Below are positions 1 to 6,404 of a stretch of DNA of 11,870 bases, piece by piece (position 1 is the stretch's first letter; each line of letters begins with the position of its first letter). Position numbers and translations under genes: made by a program. The notes beneath the pieces are model-generated. The model saw nothing but the letters and a program-made list of their open reading frames with translations, searched no databases and had not been told where the DNA came from. Location: contig JALOMS010000079.1 in the NCBI GenBank assembly GCA_025455345.1, positions 1 to 11,870 of the forward strand, given 5' to 3'. This DNA is from Thermoflexibacter sp. (GTDB taxonomy: Bacteria > Bacteroidota > Bacteroidia > Cytophagales > Thermoflexibacteraceae).

Positions 1-316
1 TATCTAAAGAATCCGTTTGTCTGAAGGCAAAAATGTAGAGCAGGTGAGCTAATAGAAAGAAGCCCAAACCTAAAATAAATAGTTGATTATTAGAGCTTTC
101 TAATAGCAAAGCTATGTCTCCAAACCAAGAAAATACAAAGGCACTTAGTATCAACCACACAAACTTAGTCTTAGGTACTGAAAAATAAAGATACAAAGCC
201 AGACAAGGCATAATTAAGGGCTTGAAAATGAAATCCAATATAGGTTCATTCATGTATCGCCCAATAAGCTGTCCAATAAAGATAATCCAAAAACATATTT
301 TAAAAATATTGCCCAT
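1..316 (-). CDS. YhhN/TMEM86-family membrane protein (lysoplasmalogenase-like), N-terminal part
   Basis: The reverse strand reads open from an ATG at 316-314 to the window edge, giving 105 residues with the C-terminal half missing. The protein is almost entirely hydrophobic, with about three to four membrane helices visible. Family landmarks of YhhN/TMEM86 are in the expected order: a short first helix, KPLIMP at residues 32-37, FSWFGDIALL at 62-71, and GLGFFLLAHLLYIFAF at 83-98. The FGD-type acidic residue and the LAH motif are typical of the family's membrane-embedded active site. Characterised members (human TMEM86B) hydrolyse the vinyl-ether bond of lysoplasmalogens; the activity of bacterial members is mostly inferred. 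Full members are about 200-230 residues. It is transcribed away from the receptor operon. No good promoter is seen; a weak -7 match (minus-strand TCAATTTG, 347-340) lies just upstream. The family call is good; the substrate is inferred. Confidence 0.82.
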   Translation of the reverse strand, partial: MGNIFKICFWIIFIGQLIGRYMNEPILDFIFKPLIMPCLALYLYFSVPKTKFVWLILSAFVFSWFGDIALLLESSNNQLFILGLGFFLLAHLLYIFAFRQTDSLD

Positions 317-348
317 TTCTCTATATATTTCTAATTCAACAAATTGAT

Positions 349-367
349 ATTAATGATAATCAATACG
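349..367. promoter_or_regulatory. Fur-box-like site
   Basis: Aligned without gaps to the classical 19-bp Fur consensus (GATAATGATAATCATTATC), 14 of 19 positions match, including an unbroken run of 12 at 351-362 (TAATGATAATCA). It sits 33 bases from the start of the YhhN-like gene and 276 bases before the TonB-dependent receptor. It lies just upstream of a weak plus-strand promoter candidate at 373-403. An iron-responsive repressor site near a TonB-dependent receptor would make biological sense, but the background is AT-rich and the consensus comes from gamma-proteobacteria, so chance is possible. Confidence 0.35.
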
Positions 368-480
368 TGAGCTTGCAGTATTACCCAAAATTACGTTATT
401 TTGGAAGAAAAACGAGGTGAATTACAAAAAACTTTGCCAAGATGAAAGCCCAATCTCCAACCTTGATAAATCTCTATGCG

Positions 481-565
481 GAAGAGTTTGATATGCTATC
501 ATTGTATTTTTCTAAGGATTGGGAAAAGATACAATGATATAAATTAGGTGCTATCAAACTTTTTC
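481..565. repeat. Nested inverted repeat upstream of the receptor operon
   Basis: Two pairs of arms are nested. The inner pair is a perfect 11-bp match: TATCATTGTAT at 497-507 against ATACAATGATA at 529-539, and it can extend into the loop through T-A pairs (509-511 with 525-527). The outer pair is AGTTTGATA at 485-493 against TATCAAACT at 552-560, also perfect, with a few weaker pairs beyond it. Between outer and inner arms there are 3 bases on the left and 12 on the right. The structure could form a long hairpin in RNA or serve as a protein-binding site in DNA. It lacks a T-tract and lies between divergent genes, so it is not an ordinary terminator. Confidence 0.75.
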
Positions 566-574
566 CTATATTTG
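544..574 (+). promoter_or_regulatory. Candidate promoter of the TonB receptor-DUF4249 operon
   Basis: TATATTTG at 567-574 matches the Bacteroidota -7 box TAnnTTTG perfectly. A weak -33 element (TTA, 544-546, one mismatch to TTG) lies 20 bases upstream. Transcription would start near 581, leaving a leader of about 60 bases. The right outer arm of the inverted repeat (552-560) falls between the two boxes, so anything binding the repeat could affect this promoter. Confidence 0.45.
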
Positions 575-642
575 AGCTAAGTACAATAAAACATATCTAT
601 CAGACTCATCCTCATTTTATTATATTAACTTAAACTTTATCT

Positions 643-3021
643 ATGCAATTACCTTTACCCAAAATCCAATCTTTTTACTTATTCTTTTTATTTGTTTTTC
701 TTCTGATTGATTATGGCTATTCTGCTCCTTTGGCTTGGCACAAAGTAGAAGGCTATATTACTGATAATGATACCAAAAAGCCAATTGCAGGAGCAAATAT
801 TTCTATTAGGGCGATAGGCGTAGGAGCTTTCTCAGATTCCACAGGGTATTTTGTCATGCGTGTTCCTCAAGGAAGATATGATGTATTTATTACAAGCGTA
901 GGTTACAAACTGAAGGTACGAAATATAGAAGTCAAAGACAAAATCCGTTTAGATGTAGAGCTAAATGTAGAAGTTAAACAGTTAGAAGAAGTCATCGTTA
1001 CTGGTAAAACTGCTGACCACAATGTCAAAGAAGCACAAGTTGGAAATATCCAATTGGATATAGCTCAGTTGCAGAAAACTCCTATTGTCTTGGGCGAGCC
1101 AGATATTATAAAAACGCTCATCTTACAGCCTGGGGTAAATACCGTAGGGGAAGGCGCAGGGGGATTCAATGTCAGAGGGGGGCGAGCTGACCAAAACTTG
1201 GTACTGATAGACGGCGCACCTATTTTTAATACCTCTCATCTATTGGGCTTTTTCTCTAATGTCAGCCCTGACGCAGTACAAGAAGTGAACCTCTACAAAG
1301 GACATATTTCACCCCAATATGGAGGTAGAGTATCTGCACTCTTGGATATGAAAAGCAAGAATGGCAATGAAGAGGGCATGAGCTATACAGGAGGCATAAG
1401 CCCGATGAGTTTGCGATTATTTGCAGATGGGAAAGTTGCTAAGAATTTGACTATGGTAGCGGGTGGCAGAGTTGCGTATCCTAATTGGATAATCAACTTG
1501 TTGCCCGGAGAGTTTAATCAAAACAAGGCATTTTTCTATGACGCAAGCCTCAAATTAAACTATAAATTAAATGAGAAAAATCGGCTTTCCTTATTTGTTT
1601 ATCGCAGTTTTGACAATTTTAAGTTTCCTGAAGATACTTTGTATCGTTGGAACAATGATATAGCTTCTTTCCAGTGGCGTTCGGCTCTGAGCAAGAAAAT
1701 TTCGGTTAATTTTTCAGCAATACATAGTGGTTATAAATACAATATTGAAGGGCTTAAGCCTTTTTTGGAATTTGTAACGACCTCATCTATTCAGCATAGG
1801 GAACTTAAGTTAGATTTTTCTTACCTCCCTTCCGAAAAATTTACGGTGGATTTTGGAGGTAGTACCATTTGGTATAGTCTTAGCCCCGCAAGCCGTAAAC
1901 CCAATGGGGGAGAAAGTAGTATTAATCCTCTTACTTTGCAAAACGAAAGAGCCAGAGAATCTGCTTTTTATGCCAATACCAATTGGGAAGTAGCAGATTG
2001 GTTGAGCTTACAAGTAGGGTTGCGTTATTCCTACTTTAGTCAAGTGGGACAGAAAGATATTTTTTCCTATCAAGAAGGGCAACCTAAAAGTTTGCAAACC
2101 ATTATAGATACTGTAAGTTATCAAAAAGGAGAAAATATAGTTAATTATGGAGGTTTAGAACCAAGAGCAGTTTTGCGTATTGGGTTAGATGACTTTAATG
2201 CGTTGAAAATCAGTTATAATCGTTCAAGGCAGTATTTGCATCTGATTTCTAATACTACTGCCATTACGCCTGTAGATTTTTGGAAGGTAAGCGACCAGTA
2301 TATCCCCCCCCAACTCTCCAGCCAATACTCCATTGGATTTTATCGCAATTTTAAAGAAAATGAGTACGAGGCATCAGTTGAAGGATATTATAAAGACTTG
2401 CAGAATTTGGTAGAATATAAGAATAATGCTGTGCTATTGCTCAATCCTGCCATAGAAACAGATATTCTGCGCGCAGTAGGTCGTGCTTATGGGGTTGAAT
2501 TAAGTATAAAAAAGAACAAAGGAAAAATATATGGTCAAGCCTCTTATACATATTCTCGTTCTTTGGTAGCTGTGCAGACCAGTTTCTCCCAAGAGCAAAT
2601 CAATGAAGGTGAGTATTTTCCTTCTAACTTTGACAGACCTCACAACCTAAATATTACGGCAATCGTACCTTTGGGCATAGGGTGGACTTTTACATCTAAC
2701 TTTACATATAGCACGGGACGACCAGCTACCTATCCTGATGGTCTATATAGGTTGGAGAATGCCCTGATTGTGGATTTTGCATTTCGCAATCGCGACAGGA
2801 TTCCAGATTATCACCGCTTAGATATTTCTTTTTCCAAAGATACTCGTCGTTCCAGAGAGCAAAAAAGGTATCATGTTTGGAATGTCGCTTTCTATAATCT
2901 ATACGGTCGCCGCAATCCTTACTCCATTTTCATTGCCCAATCGGGAGCTGTGGCTCGCCCTTATCGTTTATCTGTATTTGGGACAGTTATCCCTTCTGTA
3001 ACTTGGAATTTTCATTTTTAA
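643..3021 (+). CDS. TonB-dependent outer-membrane receptor with carboxypeptidase-regulatory-like N-terminal domain
   Basis: This 792-residue protein is an outer-membrane gated transporter, driven by TonB-ExbBD. A signal peptide covers about residues 1-28, cleaved near YSA-PL. A carboxypeptidase-D regulatory-like beta domain follows (about 34-112, with GYITD, PIAGANI, TDSTGYF-like FSDSTGYF and SVGYK). Residues 114-121 (LEEVIVTG) resemble a TonB box. The plug domain spans about 126-240, with FNVRGG at 175-180, LIDGAPIFN at 188-196 and YGGRVSALLDMKSKNGN at 226-242. The rest is barrel-like and ends in the aromatic VTWNFHF, a normal outer-membrane targeting end. It is shorter than SusC proteins and is followed by a DUF4249 gene rather than susD, a pairing often seen in Bacteroidota. 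The substrate cannot be read from sequence; iron chelates or peptides are possible. It forms an operon with the next gene, 6 bases downstream. Confidence 0.95.
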   Translation: MQLPLPKIQSFYLFFLFVFLLIDYGYSAPLAWHKVEGYITDNDTKKPIAGANISIRAIGVGAFSDSTGYFVMRVPQGRYDVFITSVGYKLKVRNIEVKDKIRLDVELNVEVKQLEEVIVTGKTADHNVKEAQVGNIQLDIAQLQKTPIVLGEPDIIKTLILQPGVNTVGEGAGGFNVRGGRADQNLVLIDGAPIFNTSHLLGFFSNVSPDAVQEVNLYKGHISPQYGGRVSALLDMKSKNGNEEGMSYTGGISPMSLRLFADGKVAKNLTMVAGGRVAYPNWIINLLPGEFNQNKAFFYDASLKLNYKLNEKNRLSLFVYRSFDNFKFPEDTLYRWNNDIASFQWRSALSKKISVNFSAIHSGYKYNIEGLKPFLEFVTTSSIQHRELKLDFSYLPSEKFTVDFGGSTIWYSLSPASRKPNGGESSINPLTLQNERARESAFYANTNWEVADWLSLQVGLRYSYFSQVGQKDIFSYQEGQPKSLQTIIDTVSYQKGENIVNYGGLEPRAVLRIGLDDFNALKISYNRSRQYLHLISNTTAITPVDFWKVSDQYIPPQLSSQYSIGFYRNFKENEYEASVEGYYKDLQNLVEYKNNAVLLLNPAIETDILRAVGRAYGVELSIKKNKGKIYGQASYTYSRSLVAVQTSFSQEQINEGEYFPSNFDRPHNLNITAIVPLGIGWTFTSNFTYSTGRPATYPDGLYRLENALIVDFAFRNRDRIPDYHRLDISFSKDTRRSREQKRYHVWNVAFYNLYGRRNPYSIFIAQSGAVARPYRLSVFGTVIPSVTWNFHF

Positions 3022-3027
3022 CCATCA

Positions 3028-4083
3028 ATGACACGAATTCTAATGAATATGAATTATTTAATCTTAATATTTTTATTGCTTTTACTGGGTTTATCTGCCT
3101 GTGTAGAACCTGTGGGTATTCCTCTGCGCTCAGGAAGCCAAAGATTAGTAGTTGAGGGCATTTTTACCAATGAAGCCGAACCTTGTACTGTAAAACTGTC
3201 CTATTCTCAAGATATTAACGCACTCAAAAATATTACTTATGTTAGCAATGCCAAAATAAGAATAACCGATGACAGAGGGAATCATACTGATTTCAGGGAA
3301 GTATCTACGCCTTTCCCTTACTATCTAAGCACCAATCGGCAATTTGTAGGAGTCATTGGTCGCACTTATACCCTAAGTATAGAACTTCCTGATGGGAAAA
3401 AGTTTGTTTCTCGCCCAGAAACTATGCAATCTGTGCCATCTATCGATAATATTTCCGTAGAGTTTGATAATTCTACCAAATCTTTTAATGGTAATAAATT
3501 ATTTGGCTATAAGGTTTATTTAGATACCCAAGACCCCATAGAAACAGGAAATTATTATCGTTGGTCTGCTTATACCTATGCTTTCAAACAAACCCGCTTG
3601 AAACCCTGCGCCGCATTTAGTCCGCCGATATGCAGGGATTATTATTGGTGCAGAGAAAACGAACAGGACATCATTATTGGCTCTGATGTAGGGCTAAATG
3701 GAAATCCTATCAAAAAGCAATACGTACATTTCTCACCAGTATATATCTTAGGGCAAAGTTATGTAGAAGTACGCCAACAAGCAATCAGTCGAGAGATATA
3801 CCAATATTGGAAAAATTATATAGACCAAACATTGCGAACAGGAAGTATTTTTGACCCAATACCCTCTACAATTGTGGGCAATGTCTATAATCCTAATAAT
3901 CCTAATGAATTTGCATTAGGTTATTTTTCTGTGGCTTCTGTGTCGGTCAAGCGTTTTATTATCAATAGTATAGATATGCCCAATGGTCGAAATCTGATAG
4001 GAACTTATGGAAACAAATATGATAGTAGCCCCTGTCCAGAAGGAACGATTGTTTATACCAATAACCCTCCGCCAGGTTGGTAG
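3028..4083 (+). CDS. DUF4249-family lipoprotein, partner of the TonB-dependent receptor
   Basis: This 351-residue protein begins only 6 bases after the receptor stop codon, so the two are very likely co-transcribed. The N-terminus is a lipoprotein signal: a hydrophobic run (residues 9-21) then the lipobox LSAC with the lipidated cysteine at 25. Starts at residue 6 or 8 are also possible and would keep the lipobox. The early RLVVEGIFTNEAEPCTVKLS stretch (39-58), the beta-rich middle part, FALGYFSVASVSVKR (295-309) and the PPPGW end are DUF4249 features. Six cysteines (25, 53, 194, 202, 208, 336) leave five after lipidation, including a 194/202/208 cluster typical of the family that may form disulfides. 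DUF4249 has no established biochemical function; its repeated pairing with TonB-dependent receptors suggests a surface or periplasmic-side accessory protein (inference). The 3' end converges on the histidine kinase gene with a 10-base gap. Confidence 0.88.
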   Translation: MTRILMNMNYLILIFLLLLLGLSACVEPVGIPLRSGSQRLVVEGIFTNEAEPCTVKLSYSQDINALKNITYVSNAKIRITDDRGNHTDFREVSTPFPYYLSTNRQFVGVIGRTYTLSIELPDGKKFVSRPETMQSVPSIDNISVEFDNSTKSFNGNKLFGYKVYLDTQDPIETGNYYRWSAYTYAFKQTRLKPCAAFSPPICRDYYWCRENEQDIIIGSDVGLNGNPIKKQYVHFSPVYILGQSYVEVRQQAISREIYQYWKNYIDQTLRTGSIFDPIPSTIVGNVYNPNNPNEFALGYFSVASVSVKRFIINSIDMPNGRNLIGTYGNKYDSSPCPEGTIVYTNNPPPGW

Positions 4084-4093
4084 TGATGGTATT

Positions 4094-6250
4094 TTATATT
4101 TCACTTTCTAAAGGGAAGCTAACTGTAAATATTGCGCCTTCGTTGGGTTTACTCTCTACCAAAATTTTTCCTTTTAGGGTTTCTACTTGTGTTTTGACCA
4201 AGTAAAGCCCTAAACCCTTGCCGTCTATGTGTGTGTGCATACGTTGGTACAGTCCAAAAATTTTATACAAATCTGTGTTTTTCATGTCTATCCCTAAGCC
4301 ATTATCTTTGACAGAAAGAATGATAAATTCTAAAGACTGATAAATATGAATAGAAATACAGAGTTGCTGGCGCGGATTTCTATATTTAATCGCATTAGAA
4401 AGCAAATTATGGATTATATTTTGGATATAACTCTTAATAGAAAATATCTTGCTTACTTCTATATTTTTCTTAATGATGGCATTAGCATTTGTGATTTCAT
4501 CATGAAAGAAAAATAACTCTGCTTCTATCATTTCTACAATATCGATTTCTTCTTTTACCTTATTCAGGTTTTTGCGAATAGAGATGATTTGAGTAAGGTC
4601 TTTGATAACCGTATCTAAGCTATCAGTTGCTTGTTCCAAATGCTTAATTACCTGTTTATTAAACTCATCATCAAATTTCTCTTTGTTAAAAATATTAAGT
4701 AATCCTTGTATGCGAGCGATAGGGGAGCGTATATTATGGGAGATGATATATGAAAAATGTTCTAAATCTTGGTTTTGCTTGGTGAGATTGTCCAAAGTAT
4801 GTTGGAGTTCTGTCGTTCTATCACTAATCCTTTGTTCTAAATCCTTGTTAAGCGCATTGATTTCGTCGTGTTGGCTTTTAATAAGGTCATTACTTTGGGA
4901 TAATAACTCATTGATAGCCAGTAATTCATGCTGATATTGCTTAAGTTCTGCATTTTGTATTTCTATTTCTGAAGTTTTTACATTCAGTTCCAATGTTCGC
5001 TCGTTTACCTTTTGCTCCAAAAGTTCTTTTTGTTGTTCTATATACGTAATATGTTCTTTCTGCAATTCTTCTTTTTCTTCTTTGAGGATATTAATCCTAT
5101 TAGCAAGTCCCAGAGCTGAAATAATAGTTTCTAACATCGCCCCCAGAGGAGTATAGTATTTTGAAAAAGAGGTAAATGGGATAAAATTATTGGTATATGC
5201 CATGACTGCCATGGTAGTAAAAATAGCAAAAATCCCCCAACTTGCCAAAAAATAGCCCGCAGGTTTGTAGCCCTTGCGATAAATTACCCAACCAGTAAAT
5301 ACATAACAAGCAACATTGACCAATAAAAAAGTATGTAATGCCTTGAACAATACCCCACCAAAACCCAATAGATTAGTTATAATATGCAAAATAGAAATAA
5401 ATAATAAAGCCATCAACCCTCTATAAGTCCAAGGACTGTATTGCTTGACTTTCAAAAAACTAATTGTAAATAATGTAATAAAAGGAATATACAATGCCCC
5501 CGACAAAAATGAATATTGGGTAACTATCTCGCCCCGCCACTGAGGAATAAAAAGCCCTAAATATCCTCTAATATTAGCAATATTTAGTCCTATAAGTACA
5601 GAATAAATCACATAATATAGGTATGAAATATCCCGAATCGCCAAGAAAACAAAAAGATTGTACAAAGCCGCTAATAAGACCACTCCAAAAAATATCAATT
5701 CAATCATATACCTCTGCAAAAGCGTATTGAGTACCTTATTTTGCGAAATCGCTTTGATATCTACAATAATATAACGCTTCGAGGTAAGTCTGATGTAGTA
5801 GGTTTGTGCTTCTTTGATGTCTGATAGAGGCACTTCTATGATACAATGAGTTGAGGCTATACTTTCGGTAGAGATAGGGAAATTTTTGCCTGTAACTCTA
5901 TAATCATAAGCACCTGTGGCAGTTGGGAAATAAAAAAAGACACTGTCTAAGTCCGAATTATCTATTTGTATATAATATCGCTTGTCTGATTGGACTGCAA
6001 GGTCAAACTTAAGCCAAACCGCAGAGGTAGTGGTAGAGAGATTCAAAATATCTTGCGGGAAAGCCCTAAATTTTTCATTCATTGCTTCTTTACTGACCTG
6101 CTCGAAGGTCATAGTTCTTTGCTTGTCCTCAAGATACTCGCATGATTTGCCCAAATAAATTACTTCCTCATTCCCGTTAGCTAAAACTTGGGTAGGTAAG
6201 TTAAATACAACAAATAAAATAAATGCGAAAGACGAGAAAAACTTGGGCAT
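4094..6250 (-). CDS. 7TMR-DISM sensor histidine kinase
   Basis: This 718-residue inner-membrane sensor kinase has a signal peptide (about 1-24), an extracellular 7TMR-DISM type 2 beta domain (about 28-170, with SAVWLKFDL and the YYIQIDNSDLDSVFFYFP stretch), and a seven-helix DISM membrane domain (about 180-385). Next comes a long coiled coil (about 388-498), then the kinase core. The H-box is FSYIISHNIRSPIARI with the likely phosphorylated His505. The N-box is at 611-623 (two asparagines at 615 and 619), the G1 box DNGLGID at 649-655, an F-box-like KIFGLYQRM at 663-671, and the G2 box GKGLGLYLVK at 677-686. All catalytic motifs look intact. In this family the outer domain is thought to bind carbohydrate-like or other small ligands. 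No response regulator is next to it, so it is an orphan kinase here. The Asn after the H-box His is common in Bacteroidota kinases. Confidence 0.95.
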   Translation of the reverse strand: MPKFFSSFAFILFVVFNLPTQVLANGNEEVIYLGKSCEYLEDKQRTMTFEQVSKEAMNEKFRAFPQDILNLSTTTSAVWLKFDLAVQSDKRYYIQIDNSDLDSVFFYFPTATGAYDYRVTGKNFPISTESIASTHCIIEVPLSDIKEAQTYYIRLTSKRYIIVDIKAISQNKVLNTLLQRYMIELIFFGVVLLAALYNLFVFLAIRDISYLYYVIYSVLIGLNIANIRGYLGLFIPQWRGEIVTQYSFLSGALYIPFITLFTISFLKVKQYSPWTYRGLMALLFISILHIITNLLGFGGVLFKALHTFLLVNVACYVFTGWVIYRKGYKPAGYFLASWGIFAIFTTMAVMAYTNNFIPFTSFSKYYTPLGAMLETIISALGLANRINILKEEKEELQKEHITYIEQQKELLEQKVNERTLELNVKTSEIEIQNAELKQYQHELLAINELLSQSNDLIKSQHDEINALNKDLEQRISDRTTELQHTLDNLTKQNQDLEHFSYIISHNIRSPIARIQGLLNIFNKEKFDDEFNKQVIKHLEQATDSLDTVIKDLTQIISIRKNLNKVKEEIDIVEMIEAELFFFHDEITNANAIIKKNIEVSKIFSIKSYIQNIIHNLLSNAIKYRNPRQQLCISIHIYQSLEFIILSVKDNGLGIDMKNTDLYKIFGLYQRMHTHIDGKGLGLYLVKTQVETLKGKILVESKPNEGAIFTVSFPLESEI

Positions 6251-6324
6251 AGTTAAACTGTAAAGTAAAAAAGTAATAGTTTAGGCAAATGAATATAATT
6301 ACTAATTTTACTATAATTCGGAAT

Positions 6325-6359
6325 CAAAAATACTTACATTTTGACAAAAACGAAGCAAA
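6325..6359 (-). promoter_or_regulatory. Candidate promoter of the histidine kinase gene
   Basis: Read on the minus strand, TTTG at 6359-6356 is followed 23 bases later by TATTTTTG at 6332-6325, a perfect TAnnTTTG match. The spacing is at the long end of the accepted range. Transcription would start near 6318, about 68 bases before the kinase start codon. Confidence 0.45.
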
Positions 6360-6372
6360 TTTCTTAGATTTA
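6341..6372 (+). promoter_or_regulatory. Candidate promoter of sbcC
   Basis: TTG at 6341-6343 (within TTTTGACA) is followed 21 bases later by TAGATTTA at 6365-6372, one mismatch from TAnnTTTG. Transcription would start near 6379, giving a short leader of about 26 bases before the ATG at 6405. The boxes interleave with the minus-strand promoter of the histidine kinase, and the two cores share the same bases. Confidence 0.4.
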
Positions 6373-6404
6373 CCAAATAATTTCACGGTCAGAATTCCCT
6401 TAAA

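Larger units (their letters stand above)
317..642. other. Divergent intergenic control region
   Basis: This 326-base AT-rich stretch separates the minus-strand YhhN-like gene from the plus-strand receptor operon. It holds a Fur-box-like site (349-367), a possible weak upstream plus-strand promoter (TTG at 373-375, 20 bases, TTATTTTG at 396-403, one mismatch to TAnnTTTG), a 31-codon open frame at 442-537, a nested inverted repeat (481-565) and the best plus-strand promoter candidate (544-574). No RNA gene is recognised. The micro-ORF starts MKAQSPTLINLY and has no family I recognise; its stop lies inside the right arm of the inverted repeat, so I do not call it a gene. Confidence 0.6.

Noticed and set aside
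343..364. ATTGAT ... ATCAAT palindrome with 10-base spacer
   Set aside because: The 6-bp arms are short for such AT-rich DNA; it overlaps the Fur-like site, which explains part of the symmetry, so it is not listed separately.
3916..4104. 62-codon minus-strand open frame across the convergent gap
   Set aside because: It overlaps the end of the DUF4249 gene antisense and the end of the kinase gene in another frame, and shows no protein features.
4602..4934. 110-codon open frame on the plus strand inside the histidine kinase gene
   Set aside because: It lies opposite the coiled-coil and H-box coding region of a complete, well-recognised kinase, has Ser/Leu/Cys-rich antisense composition and no recognisable domain.
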